In this document: in pieces, positions 9,165-18,194 of the stretch
How the letters are laid out: each line of letters starts with the position of its first letter
Numbering within the stretch: the stretch's first letter is position 1
From: Hyphomicrobium sp.
GTDB taxonomy: Bacteria > Pseudomonadota > Alphaproteobacteria > Rhizobiales > Hyphomicrobiaceae
Assembly (NCBI GenBank): GCA_025351425.1
Contig: JANXVY010000056.1
Location: forward strand, 1 to 64,000
Direction of reading: 5' to 3'
Length of the DNA stretch: 64,000 nucleotides
Made by a program: the position numbers and the translations under genes
The notes under the pieces: model-generated
What the model was told of the DNA's origin: nothing
What the model saw: only the letters and a program-made list of their open reading frames with translations
Databases searched by the model: none

Positions 9165-10067
9165 CTAAAGTGATCGGATGGGTTCGCTTTTGGCCCGGTG
9201 CAACTGCAGAGCGACGGTCTGGCCTACGAGCGCAGCGTTAGGCGAAATCGAAACGCCGGCAGCTTGAAGAGCTGCGATCTTGGGGTTGGCCGCTCCGCCG
9301 CCTTCCGTGCTGAACGCCCCGGCATGTCCCATGCGGCGCTCCAGCGGCGCATGCCGGCCCGCGACGAATGCAACGATCGGCTTACCGGGTCTGACCGCTG
9401 CCACGAACTCGGCGACCTCCTCTTCCCCATAACCTCCGATTTCGCCGATAACAACGATCGCCTCAGTTTGGGGGTCTTCGAGGAACAGCTCGACACCGTC
9501 TTTCAGGCTGAGCCCGTGCACCGGATCGCCTCCGACGCCCACCGTTGCCGATTGGCCGAGCCCGGCACGGGTTGTCTGCGCCATAACCTCGCTCGTCAAC
9601 GTGGCCGAGCGCGAAACGATTCCGACCACGCCGGACCTGGCGTTTACGGTGGTCATGACGCCCACCTGGCATACACCGGGAACCAGGATACCCTGACTGT
9701 TGGGGCCGACAAGCCGCGTCTTGGACCCTTTCAGCGCTTGTCGAACGCGCACCATGTCCATCACCGGAACCCGCTCGGTCACCACGACCACGAGTGGGAT
9801 TTCCGCTTCGATCGCCTCGATCATCGCCTTGGCCGCCGTCTCGGGCGGCACGAACAGCATGCTGGCGTTCGCCCCGGTCGCATCGGCCGCCTCCCGCACC
9901 GTATTGAATACGGGCGCATCGAGGTGGTTGCGGCCGCCCTTCCCCGGCGTGACGCCGGCCACGAGCCTAGTGCCATAGGCAGTCATGCGCGCCATATGAT
10001 AGGTTGCCGCCCTGCCCGTAAGGCCCTGGCACAACAAACGCGTGTCGCCCCCCACCAGGATCGCCAT
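9165..10067 (-). CDS. Succinyl-CoA ligase alpha-like CoA-binding subunit
   Basis: This 300-residue protein has the SucD layout: an N-terminal CoA-binding Rossmann domain ([16 protein letters not shown]) and a ligase domain with the phospho-histidine H248 in RMGHAGA. Family members link a carboxylic acid to CoA with ATP or GTP hydrolysis; known substrates include succinate and, for MtkAB, malate. It is not a plain housekeeping SucD: no TCA gene is nearby, it lies between formate dehydrogenase and the oxalate/formate antiporter-like gene, and its middle region ([13 protein letters not shown]) differs from both classes as I know them. Its ATG overlaps the stop of the beta-like gene (TAATG), so translation is coupled. 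Substrate unknown. Confidence 0.85.
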   Translation of the reverse strand: MAILVGGDTRLLCQGLTGRAATYHMARMTAYGTRLVAGVTPGKGGRNHLDAPVFNTVREAADATGANASMLFVPPETAAKAMIEAIEAEIPLVVVVTERVPVMDMVRVRQALKGSKTRLVGPNSQGILVPGVCQVGVMTTVNARSGVVGIVSRSATLTSEVMAQTTRAGLGQSATVGVGGDPVHGLSLKDGVELFLEDPQTEAIVVIGEIGGYGEEEVAEFVAAVRPGKPIVAFVAGRHAPLERRMGHAGAFSTEGGGAANPKIAALQAAGVSISPNAALVGQTVALQLHRAKSEPIRSL

Positions 10068-11251
10068 TACGCCGCCGCCTTGGCAACGATTGACATGACG
10101 TGAGAGACTGCGTCGCTCATGTCGCGTGCGTCGATGAAAGAAACGCCCGCGCCTTTGAGGCGGGTGCGCGCGAAATCCGCATTGTTGCCAGCAAAGCATA
10201 CGACCAGCGGCACCTGCCGCCGCGCCCGCCGCAGCGCAACCGCGACGCCTTCAGCCACCGTGTCGCACCGCTGCATGCCCCCGCCATGAATGTTGATCAA
10301 TACCACTTGCGTCGCCGGATTTTCCAGAATGACCCCGACGCCGTACGCAATATCGAGGCTCGACGCCGTGGTTCGGATATCCATGAAATTGGCGGGCTTC
10401 CCGCCGGCGTCGATCAGCATGTCGTTGGTCGCCAGCGCCAAGCCCGCCCCGTTGACGACGACGCCGATCCGCCCGTCCATCTTTTGATAATTGATCTGGT
10501 GGCGGTCCGCCGCGAGTTCCTTGGGATCGCCCTCGTCCATCTGGATTTGCGCACGTAAAGCGGCAAGCGCCGGATGGCGGAACAGCGCGTTGGGATCGAT
10601 AGAAAGTTTCGCATCGAGTGCGATCATGCGACCGTCCGTCGTGATCGCCAACGGATTGATTTCGACCAGCGTCGCGTCCAAACCGGTCGCCACCCGAGCC
10701 ATATTAGCAAACACCTCGGCAGCCTTCTGCGCTATTCCACCGGTTAGCCCCACCGCGTGGGCAGCCCCGATAAAATCGCTCTCCGGCGGTGACATCGTGA
10801 CGTCCACTGGGAAGCGGGCGATGACTCTGGGATCGGCGGCCGCGCGCTCCTCGATATCGACGCCACCTGCCGCACTGACCAGCAGTTCCAGATCGCCACG
10901 CGCCCGGTCGACGACGACGGCTGCGTAGATTTCCTGCGCGATGTCGAAGGCTTCTTCGACATAAACCCAACGCACCCGTTCGCCTGACGGCTTGGTCTGG
11001 CTCGTGACCAACGGCTTGGCTAACAACTCGCCGGCAACAATTCGCGCATCGTCCGGGCTCGACGCAAACCGCACCCCGCCGGCGATGCCACGCCCGCCGC
11101 CGTGGATCTGCGCTTTGATCGCAAACCGGGGAAACGCCATCCGGCGGGCCAACCGCTCGGCGTCGTCAGCGCTTCCCGCAACCCGCCCGCGCGGGATGTC
11201 GATCCCAAAACGGCCGATGAGTTCTTTTGCTTGGAATTCGTAGAGGTTCAT
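10067..11251 (-). CDS. Succinyl-CoA ligase beta-like ATP-grasp subunit
   Basis: This 394-residue partner of the downstream alpha-like subunit starts with MNLYEFQAKELIGRFG, the usual SucC/MtkA opening. The ATP-grasp nucleotide site follows (AIKAQIHGGGRG), then VEINPLA and the C-terminal ligase domain with NIHGGGMQRCD. The pair should form an ADP-forming acyl-CoA synthetase with phospho-enzyme transfer. The start at 11251 is fixed by the conserved N-terminus. The 135-bp gap to terC has no GGTATACC site. By context the acid could be formate, oxalate, glyoxylate or malate; I cannot decide between them. Confidence 0.86.
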   Translation of the reverse strand: MNLYEFQAKELIGRFGIDIPRGRVAGSADDAERLARRMAFPRFAIKAQIHGGGRGIAGGVRFASSPDDARIVAGELLAKPLVTSQTKPSGERVRWVYVEEAFDIAQEIYAAVVVDRARGDLELLVSAAGGVDIEERAAADPRVIARFPVDVTMSPPESDFIGAAHAVGLTGGIAQKAAEVFANMARVATGLDATLVEINPLAITTDGRMIALDAKLSIDPNALFRHPALAALRAQIQMDEGDPKELAADRHQINYQKMDGRIGVVVNGAGLALATNDMLIDAGGKPANFMDIRTTASSLDIAYGVGVILENPATQVVLINIHGGGMQRCDTVAEGVAVALRRARRQVPLVVCFAGNNADFARTRLKGAGVSFIDARDMSDAVSHVMSIVAKAAA

Positions 11252-11386
11252 GGTGGTCGACCTTAGTCGAAAGCGTCGCAGCCTGTCGAGGCAAAGGAGA
11301 TCGCCGCGTCCTACCACGCGCCATGACAGGAGGCGCCGACCGGGTTAAGCATGTTGGTTCGATGACGACGACAACAGGAACGTTGA

Positions 11387-12133
11387 ATGACGGTTGATTT
11401 GACGACTCTCGGCGAGCAGGCCTTGCCGTGGTTGACGGCACTGCTCGGCAGCAACGGCGTCGCCCTCGCCCAGATCGTAGCCATCGACATTCTGCTGTCG
11501 GGCGACAATGCGGTCGTCATCGCAATCGCTTGCCGCTCGTTGCCCCCGCGCAAGCGCTTTCTCGGCATCGTACTGGGCGTATCCGTCGCCATTTTGCTCC
11601 GCGTGCTTTTCACCTTTGGCCTGACGTTCGTCCTCAAATGGCCTTGGCTCATGCTGGGCGGGGGCAGCCTGCTGTTGCTTATCGCCATCCAGTTGCTTGT
11701 CGAAGCGGACACGAGCGACAAGCTCATCGCCGACAGCAAAACGCTGGCCAGCGCCATCTGGACCGTCGCGCTTGCCGATCTGGTCATGAGCCTCGACAAT
11801 GTGATTGCGATCGCCGGAGCGGCCCGGGGCGCGCCCTTGCTCATCTTTTTCGGGCTCGCACTCTCGATCCCTCTCATCATGGGCGGCGCGACGCTTCTGA
11901 TCAATCTTCTGACGCGCTATCCAGTCCTCGTCTGGGCCGGCGCCGCCCTGCTCGGCTGGATCGCAGGCGAACTCATCGGCAGCGAACCCATGCTACTGCC
12001 TTTTTACCAACAGGCGATGTCCGCGATGGGTATAGCCCCTGCGCAATGGCCGCACGCATGCGCGGCGGCAGGCGCTGTTTTCGTCGTCGCAGCTGGCGCG
12101 ATTGCCTTGTGGGGCCGCCGCCGGACAGCCTGA
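11387..12133 (+). CDS. TerC family integral membrane protein
   Basis: This 248-residue inner-membrane protein has about seven hydrophobic segments and the two TerC signature repeats, SGDNAVVIA near residue 38 and SLDNVIAIA near 136, whose acidic residues in the membrane are thought to coordinate metal. The family is tied to tellurite resistance and to manganese or calcium handling. AGGAACG precedes the ATG. It diverges from the CoA-ligase pair, is followed by a strong terminator, and may not belong functionally to the oxalate/formate genes. Confidence 0.85.
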   Translation: MTVDLTTLGEQALPWLTALLGSNGVALAQIVAIDILLSGDNAVVIAIACRSLPPRKRFLGIVLGVSVAILLRVLFTFGLTFVLKWPWLMLGGGSLLLLIAIQLLVEADTSDKLIADSKTLASAIWTVALADLVMSLDNVIAIAGAARGAPLLIFFGLALSIPLIMGGATLLINLLTRYPVLVWAGAALLGWIAGELIGSEPMLLPFYQQAMSAMGIAPAQWPHACAAAGAVFVVAAGAIALWGRRRTA

Positions 12134-12146
12134 TCCTCGAGCCACA

Positions 12147-12178
12147 GAAAAAGGCCGCTGCAAACCCAGCGGCCTTTA
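12147..12178. terminator. Bidirectional terminator between terC and the antiporter gene
   Basis: A perfect 11-bp stem (AAAGGCCGCTG at 12150-12160 with CAGCGGCCTTT at 12167-12177) and a six-base loop has an A run on the left and a T run on the right, so it can end both convergent transcripts. Confidence 0.88.
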
Positions 12179-12201
12179 TCATTGTGCGAAGCTGAAGATC
12201 T

Positions 12202-13686
12202 TCAGGCGGCAGCCGACCGCCGGATCACCGCGGCGCGCCACGGCTTGAGCACGAACAATGCAAGCAACGCTGCCAGAATGTTGGCGGCCGCCGCAATCAG
12301 CAGCACGGAATCCCAGCTTCCCGGTGGAACGCCGAGCCACGTCACGCCTTCCTTCTGCATCATGTTCGCAAGCGGCAGCAGCAGCGAGGCCGTGCCCTTC
12401 GCGGTGTATAGAAGCCCCGCGTTCGTTGCCGCGAACTTCGACCCAAAGGTATCCGTGCACGTGGAGGGGAATAGCGAATAGATCTCGCCCCAGGCAAAGA
12501 AAACGAGGCCCGTGAGAATGACGAACAGGACCGGGTCTTTGCCGAAGGCGTACAGGAGATAGATGCCAATCCCTTCGATCATAAAGGCGACGAACATTGT
12601 GTTCTCGCGGCCGATTTGGTCCGACACCCAGCCGAAGAACGGCCGCGTGATGCCGTTGAGGAACCGGTCGATTGTCAGCGCGAAGGTGAGCGCCGCCATT
12701 GACACCCCTGCAATCGCCACCGGGGTTTTAGCGATGCCGTAATCGCCTGCAATCGAAGCGAGATTGGCTGTCGCGACCAGTCCCCCCGCACCCACCAGCA
12801 CGAACATGAAATACATCAGCATGAACACGGGCTCGCCATTAATCACCGTCGCGATGACGCCAGCGAGCAGGATGAGGCCGACCAGCATGACAGGCACGAA
12901 TGGCTTGATCGCGTCACCAAAAACGTTGCCGAATCCGAGATAGTAGAGCGACAGCAGGAACGCGGCCACGAGGAAGGTGCCCAGAACCCAAGGCGTACCG
13001 GCGCCGATGATCTCCTCCGGCGCGTATTGACGGCGCGACTGGAGGTTGCTCCCTCCAGCCATGACCGTTGGAACCTGGCCGGGTTTAGGCGAAAACAGCA
13101 GGAACGCGAGCAGGCAGATGACGGCGCCCTGCACCAAACCGTAGATCATGAACGTATCTTGGAAACCGCGTGCTTTGATCATGTCTTGGATCGGCTCGAC
13201 GGTGAACGCCGATCCGATGCCGAAGCCGGCGGCTGTAAGGCCCGCAGCAAGACCGCGCTTATCGGGAAACCACTTCAACGCATTGCCGACGCAGGTCCCG
13301 TATACGCCACCCGCACCGATGCCGCAGATGATCATCGCCGCATAGTAGCCGGTCGGACCCTCCAGCGTGGTGGCTTTTGACGTCATGTACCAGCCCAGCG
13401 CACACAGCACGCCCGACACGAACACAACCATTCGCGGTCCGTATTTGTCGACCAGCCACCCTTCCACCGGGACGAGCCATGTTTCCCACAAGACGAACAG
13501 AGTGAATGCAATGGCAATTAACGGCCGCTTCCATCCAAACGTTTTTTCGATTTCTGGGACGAACAGCGTCCAGCCGTATTGGTAATTCGCAATCATCACC
13601 ATGCAGGTGATGCCGATGATGAGCTGTGCCCACCGAAACCATTCACTGACCCGCGCAGCAGGCGCGTCCATCGTCGTTGATGCCAT
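12202..13686 (-). CDS. oxlT: MFS transporter of the oxalate/formate antiporter family
   Basis: This 494-residue protein has 12 predicted membrane helices with a polar central loop near residue 210-230. The N-terminal pattern (NYQYGWTLF, GWLVDKYGPR), the segment GAGGVYGTCVGNALKWFPDKRG in pieces, and the C-terminal GLVFFAWGEIYSLFP fit the OxlT family, which exchanges oxalate for formate or imports related monocarboxylates. The neighbouring formate genes support this substrate class. The promoter carries GGTATA followed by GGTATACC about 108-122 bp upstream. A related short-chain acid such as lactate or acetate remains possible. Confidence 0.85.
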   Translation of the reverse strand: MASTTMDAPAARVSEWFRWAQLIIGITCMVMIANYQYGWTLFVPEIEKTFGWKRPLIAIAFTLFVLWETWLVPVEGWLVDKYGPRMVVFVSGVLCALGWYMTSKATTLEGPTGYYAAMIICGIGAGGVYGTCVGNALKWFPDKRGLAAGLTAAGFGIGSAFTVEPIQDMIKARGFQDTFMIYGLVQGAVICLLAFLLFSPKPGQVPTVMAGGSNLQSRRQYAPEEIIGAGTPWVLGTFLVAAFLLSLYYLGFGNVFGDAIKPFVPVMLVGLILLAGVIATVINGEPVFMLMYFMFVLVGAGGLVATANLASIAGDYGIAKTPVAIAGVSMAALTFALTIDRFLNGITRPFFGWVSDQIGRENTMFVAFMIEGIGIYLLYAFGKDPVLFVILTGLVFFAWGEIYSLFPSTCTDTFGSKFAATNAGLLYTAKGTASLLLPLANMMQKEGVTWLGVPPGSWDSVLLIAAAANILAALLALFVLKPWRAAVIRRSAAA

Positions 13687-13793
13687 TAAACTTTCCTCGG
13701 TTCTTCCCCTGGATTGATACGCACCGTTGATATCGGCGATTATTCTAATATGGTTCGCGCAATTTTATGCGCAACCCGCCTGATGTTTAGGCT

Positions 13794-13808
13794 GGTATAC
13801 CTTATACC
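13794..13808. promoter_or_regulatory. GGTATACC plus TATACC repeat before oxlT
   Basis: On the minus strand the site reads GGTATAAGGTATACC: a GGTATA direct repeat ending in the perfect palindrome GGTATACC. Tandem GGTATA words are the known recognition pattern of the FadR-type regulator NanR, so a GntR/FadR-family protein is the likely reader. No such regulator is encoded in the window. Confidence 0.5.
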
Positions 13809-13929
13809 GGCCGAGCGCCCATAAGCAATCCACTGAAAATGGCGCATTGCAACAATTGCTGCAATTGCGAAATCCCCTGATCTCTGGCACAAAACATGCC
13901 CCCCTCAAAAACTCGTTGGCCGACTGCCT

Positions 13930-13944
13930 GGCATACGGTATGCC
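13930..13944. promoter_or_regulatory. GGCATAC-G-GTATGCC inverted repeat before fhs
   Basis: Two perfect 7-bp arms separated by one base lie 86-100 bp upstream of the fhs start. The arms differ from the GGTATAC half-site by one base, so this may be a variant site for the same regulator. Confidence 0.45.
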
Positions 13945-14029
13945 GTGGCTGGTTTTTTTCGCCGCACTTGCCAATCAAGCAAGACAACGCTCAACTGAGT
14001 AAAAACATCCCAGGGGAAGGAACAACGCC

Positions 14030-15703
14030 GTGGTAAAATCTGACATTGAAGTTGCACGCGAAGCCAAAATGAAGCCGATCGGCGAAGTCGCCGCCAAGAT
14101 CGGCATACCGGCTGATGCGCTCGTTCCCTTCGGCACCACCAAGGCCAAGATTTCCTTCGACTTCATCAACTCGCTGAAAAGCAAACCCGACGGCAAGTTG
14201 ATCCTCGTGACGGCAATCAGCCCGACGCCTGCGGGCGAAGGCAAGACCACCACCACCGTGGGTCTCGGCGATGGCCTCAATCGCATCGGCAAGCGCGCAA
14301 TGAGCTGCCTGCGCGAGCCCTCGCTCGGGCCGTGCTTCGGCGTAAAGGGTGGCGCGGCCGGCGGCGGCTACGCTCAGGTCGTACCGATGGAAGACATCAA
14401 CCTGCATTTCACCGGCGATTTCCACGCCATCACCAGCGCGCACAATCTGTTGGCGGCGCTGCTCGACAATCACATTTATTGGGGCAACAAGCTGGGCATT
14501 GATGCCCGCCGCATCGCCTGGCGCCGGGTCATGGACATGAACGACCGCGCGCTCCGCCAGATCGTCAACTCGTTGGGCGGCACTGCGAACGGCTTCCCCC
14601 GTGAAGACGGCTTCGACATTACCGTCGCTTCCGAAATCATGGCGATCTTCTGCCTCGCGACCGACCTCAAGGATCTCGAAAAGCGCATCGGCAACATCGT
14701 CGTCGCCTACACCCGCGACAAGAAACCAGTCTTCGCCCGCGATTTGAAGGGCGACGGCGCGATGACCGTGCTCTTGAAGGACGCGCTCTCGCCCAACCTG
14801 GTGCAGACGCTGGAAAACAACCCCGTGTTCATTCACGGCGGCCCGTTTGCCAACATCGCCCACGGCTGCAACTCGGTGCTGGCCACCTCGACGGCGCTCA
14901 AGCTGTGCGATTACGTGGTGACCGAAGCCGGTTTCGGCGCCGATCTGGGCGCTGAGAAATTTTTCGACATCAAGTGCCGCAAGGCTGGCCTGAAACCCGC
15001 AGCGACCGTGATCGTCGCGACCATCCGTGCGCTCAAGATGCACGGCGGTGTCGCCAAGGACGAACTCAAACATGAGAACGCCGCCGCCGTTACCAAGGGC
15101 TGCGACAACCTCAAGCGCCACATCGAAAACGTCGCCAAGTTCGGTGTCCCCGCGGTCGTCGCAATCAACCGCTTCATCACCGATACGGAAGCCGAAATTC
15201 AAGCCGTGATGGCCGCCGCTGAAAGCGTCGGCACCAAGGCATTCCTTTGCACCCATTGGGCGGACGGCGGCAAAGGCACCGAAGCCCTCGCCCATCACGT
15301 CGTGGCCCTGGCCGAAAGCGGTGCGGCCAATTTCAAGACGCTTTATCCTGACGACATGCCGCTGCGTGACAAGGTGAAGACCATCGCCACCGAAATCTAT
15401 CGCGCCGCCGACATTTCCTGTGACAGCTCGGTCGAAACCCAATTCAAGGACCTGCAGGCCGCCGGCTATGGCCACTTGCCCGTGTGCATGGCCAAGACCC
15501 AATACTCGTTCTCGACCGACCCCAACAAGCGCGGCGCACCCACGGGCCATATCGTGCCGGTCCGCGAGTTGCGTCTGTCGGCCGGCGCCGAATTCGTCGT
15601 CGTCGTCACTGGCGATATCATGACGATGCCGGGCCTGCCGAAGGTGCCCTCCGCAGAGGTCATCCGCTTGAACGATTCAGGCCAGATCGAAGGCTTGTTC
15701 TGA
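14030..15703 (+). CDS. fhs: Formate-tetrahydrofolate ligase
   Basis: This 557-residue cytoplasmic enzyme makes 10-formyl-THF from formate, THF and ATP, the entry of formate carbon into serine-cycle or purine synthesis. The P-loop [12 protein letters not shown] lies at 65-76. The full family length and the C-terminal [15 protein letters not shown] segment, close to the usual ending, are present. The start is a GTG with AGGGGAAGG ten bases upstream. With formate dehydrogenase this gives the cell both an oxidative and an assimilatory route for formate. Confidence 0.97.
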   Translation: MVKSDIEVAREAKMKPIGEVAAKIGIPADALVPFGTTKAKISFDFINSLKSKPDGKLILVTAISPTPAGEGKTTTTVGLGDGLNRIGKRAMSCLREPSLGPCFGVKGGAAGGGYAQVVPMEDINLHFTGDFHAITSAHNLLAALLDNHIYWGNKLGIDARRIAWRRVMDMNDRALRQIVNSLGGTANGFPREDGFDITVASEIMAIFCLATDLKDLEKRIGNIVVAYTRDKKPVFARDLKGDGAMTVLLKDALSPNLVQTLENNPVFIHGGPFANIAHGCNSVLATSTALKLCDYVVTEAGFGADLGAEKFFDIKCRKAGLKPAATVIVATIRALKMHGGVAKDELKHENAAAVTKGCDNLKRHIENVAKFGVPAVVAINRFITDTEAEIQAVMAAAESVGTKAFLCTHWADGGKGTEALAHHVVALAESGAANFKTLYPDDMPLRDKVKTIATEIYRAADISCDSSVETQFKDLQAAGYGHLPVCMAKTQYSFSTDPNKRGAPTGHIVPVRELRLSAGAEFVVVVTGDIMTMPGLPKVPSAEVIRLNDSGQIEGLF

Positions 15704-15725
15704 GACCCCCGCGTTTCTGATCATG

Positions 15726-15755
15726 AAGCCCGGCAGCCAGCTGCCGGGCTTTCTT
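15726..15755 (+). terminator. Rho-independent terminator after fhs
   Basis: An 11-bp perfect stem (AAGCCCGGCAG with CTGCCGGGCTT) and a CCAG loop is followed by a T-rich tract, 22 bp past the fhs stop. Confidence 0.9.
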
Positions 15756-15758
15756 TGC

Positions 15759-17939
15759 TCAAGAGGCGAGTGCAGGATGAATGCATGACACGACCGGAAC
15801 GATGCCGCCTTCCGTCGCGGCGCCGAGCGGTGTGACAGCGGCAAGGTTCCGCCAATCTGGCGCGATGGCGTCGAGAATCGCATCGCACACCGCATCCTCC
15901 CGCCAATAGTCGACGTGCCCGCCAAGTCCCAGTTCCACGTTGCGCACAAATCCCCCGTCGACGATGTGCACCGTGCTGCCGATTGGATCGTCGAGGCGCC
16001 ACAGATTGGTCCACGCGGCCATCCGCGGATTCATGTCCTGCGCGGTCGGATGCGCCCTCCCATACTCTTCGAAATAATATTGATAAAGATGCGTCAGCGG
16101 CGAGCCGACCGTGACGACGTCGATCCGGCTCATCCCCGCCATGTCTTCGTTGTCGTCGCTCGACTGGAGATATTCGTAGAGGATCACCGATCCCTGACTG
16201 TGCGCGACCATAACGACCCGGTCGAACCCCTGTCTGCGTACCAACTGCTCGACCAACACATTGAGCCGCTCCTGCACGCGCGCGCGGCGCGGCCAGCGGC
16301 TTTTCGTGCGGATGGTCTTGGGCATGATGAACCGGAGGCTGTCGAACCGCGGCCGGTACTGGTGATCCACGATATCGCGGAAGATGTGGATGATGCTCGC
16401 GGTCACCACTTGGAAAACGTTGAAGAAATACGCCACCACGATGATCATCGTGATCAACGGCGGCCACAGCCAGAAATGGCGCAGCAGCGGCAGGTTGTTG
16501 ATGAAAACCTCGTTCTCGTAGAGCTTGCCGCCGTAGATGTAGAGGTTGAACAAACTGCCAGCCAGCAGGAACAGAATGATCGACTGGCTCATGATTACGC
16601 GCGGCATCAACCGGTTCTTGGTCGCGATGCTGAATCCGGGCATGCGCGCGATCAGCAGCCGCCCGACAATGATCGCGATGAACAGCGCGGCCGTGTAGAG
16701 AGCGAGCAGCGAGTTGTAGACGAACACGCCCTGCAGCCTGGAAACCGCGTCCGCCAGCACATCTTCGGGCGACTTTTCGAACGCAAGGCAAACGAGCCGC
16801 GCCGGCTCGAACGTGAGGTCAGCACACCGGTTGAGACCAGCCCCGAGCAGCGGCAACACGCGTGCGGAGGGCGCAGCGTTGATATCGCGGATGGCGCCGA
16901 TCTGTTCGATGATCCAGATGCTGGGCGGTACCACGAGCACCTTCCAGATCAACCCCTGAAGCAGCACCAGCCCGAGCGCCGCCGCCGGCCGCGCCAGCGG
17001 AAAGCTCGCCGCCGGCCGGATGCCCGCCATCCGTTTGAGATAAACCGGAATGAGCATCGCGATCGCAGCCGCGATGACCGCGCTCCACAGCACCCAGATA
17101 TAGAGGATCGGCGGCAGACACAGCGCGAGATAGGCGTCCGGCGTCGCGAGCAGACGAGCCGGAAGCACCCCGTTCAGCATGAAGATGAAGGCGATCGCGA
17201 TGATGGAGAATAGCGCGGTCGCGAAGCTGACGTCCGTCAGCCACAGATCGTGATGCATCCGCCAATGGGCGATCGCGAATCCGGCGATGGCAAGCAGCGT
17301 GAGTATGGCGCACAACGTGACCGGCAGCGGCACCAGGCCGAGCCACCCCGCGCGATTGAGCCCGATGACAGCGAGCGCACAGACGAAGGCTGTCGTATTC
17401 ATCCCCGCGATCGGCCACCGCAGCAGCCAGGTTGCCGCCAGGATGAGGCGCTTCAGCACATAGTGATAACCCGACTTGTTCTGGTGCATGAAGCTGTGGG
17501 CGAGAATGAACGGCGCCTCGTAGAACAGCCGCAGCGCCGCCAGAATGTAATAGAAGGGGCCTTCCGTGGTCTTCGACAGATCCGCCCAATAGAGTTCGAG
17601 AAACGAAACCGGCCGTCCTTCGCCTAACGACGCCCTGCGCACATAGGCAGGAAAGAACGACCCCGGTTTTGTCCGGCCGCGATCTTCGAGCAGATAGGAT
17701 TCGAGGAAAACCTGAGCCTGCAGCGCGGAACAGCGCGCCCTCAGCCGGTCGACGATGTAGTGGCTGGTCCAGCCCGGCTCGCATTCGCCGACCCCGTGAA
17801 TGACGATCACCCCAACCGAGCAGGGCTTGTCCTCCTCGCTGCCCGGCGTGCCCTCCTGGCTGCCCGGCGTGCCCCCCTGGGTTGAAGCCGCCTCGCCCGG
17901 TAACGATGCGCGCGGCAAAAAAGCCGTGTCCGTAGTCAT
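15759..17939 (-). CDS. Alpha/beta hydrolase (lipase-like) with a large membrane insert
   Basis: This 726-residue protein has the start of a hydrolase fold at residues 43-56 (VIVIHGVGE, an oxyanion-hole type strand). Then come about 10 hydrophobic segments over residues 110-520, and then the nucleophile elbow VAHSQGS with S581. A candidate acid near D650 (RLDDPIG) and a His at 675 (GGHVDYW) follow, so a full Ser-Asp-His triad may be built from both ends of the chain. An imperfect TPGSxE repeat near residues 24-36 comes from a 21-bp DNA repeat. I know of no named family with this layout. GAGG lies nine bases before ATG 17939. Substrate unknown, probably a lipid or ester at the membrane. Confidence 0.75.
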   Translation of the reverse strand: MTTDTAFLPRASLPGEAASTQGGTPGSQEGTPGSEEDKPCSVGVIVIHGVGECEPGWTSHYIVDRLRARCSALQAQVFLESYLLEDRGRTKPGSFFPAYVRRASLGEGRPVSFLELYWADLSKTTEGPFYYILAALRLFYEAPFILAHSFMHQNKSGYHYVLKRLILAATWLLRWPIAGMNTTAFVCALAVIGLNRAGWLGLVPLPVTLCAILTLLAIAGFAIAHWRMHHDLWLTDVSFATALFSIIAIAFIFMLNGVLPARLLATPDAYLALCLPPILYIWVLWSAVIAAAIAMLIPVYLKRMAGIRPAASFPLARPAAALGLVLLQGLIWKVLVVPPSIWIIEQIGAIRDINAAPSARVLPLLGAGLNRCADLTFEPARLVCLAFEKSPEDVLADAVSRLQGVFVYNSLLALYTAALFIAIIVGRLLIARMPGFSIATKNRLMPRVIMSQSIILFLLAGSLFNLYIYGGKLYENEVFINNLPLLRHFWLWPPLITMIIVVAYFFNVFQVVTASIIHIFRDIVDHQYRPRFDSLRFIMPKTIRTKSRWPRRARVQERLNVLVEQLVRRQGFDRVVMVAHSQGSVILYEYLQSSDDNEDMAGMSRIDVVTVGSPLTHLYQYYFEEYGRAHPTAQDMNPRMAAWTNLWRLDDPIGSTVHIVDGGFVRNVELGLGGHVDYWREDAVCDAILDAIAPDWRNLAAVTPLGAATEGGIVPVVSCIHPALAS
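17832..17873. repeat. 21-bp tandem repeat, two copies, inside a coding region
   Basis: Two copies of a 21-bp unit with one mismatch, plus a degenerate third, encode the TPGSxE repeat near the N-terminus of the membrane hydrolase. The period is a multiple of three, so copy changes would keep the frame. Confidence 0.75.
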
Positions 17940-18194
17940 CGCCAACCTCAACAACGCATTGGGCCCCCGCAACAACGCAGCGGCAAAAATCATGTGGAAT
18001 AACAATTCGATCTATAAGGTAATATACGCAGATGTCGCAGGTATGTCGCGCCCCTTTTGGCAAGGCACGCCGTCAGATATCAAGAACCAACAGTTGCCCA
18101 CCGCGCCATTTTGGCTGACTTTGCCGCGCTGAAATCCACCCCCCCTGTCACGCAGCGTGTGCGTGTCCATCCCGTGTCCCACCTCAAGGCGCCC

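Larger units (their letters stand above)
13687..14029. promoter_or_regulatory. Divergent promoter region between oxlT and fhs
   Basis: This 343-bp AT-richer gap between divergent genes holds two GGTATAC-type palindromes, a GCGCA/TGCGC inverted repeat near 13757-13772 and a run of TTGCAA/CAATTG words near 13845-13868. No reading frame here looks real. AGGGGAAGG at 14012-14020 is a strong ribosome binding site for fhs. Confidence 0.6.

Noticed and set aside
13991-15550. 519-residue frame on the minus strand
   Set aside because: It is antisense to fhs. Composition (Gly, Val, Asp, His runs) is typical of a mirror frame and no motif is visible.
15915-17213. 432-residue plus-strand frame rich in Arg, Asp and Gln
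   Set aside because: It is antisense to the membrane hydrolase, whose membrane helices and Ser motif are clear.
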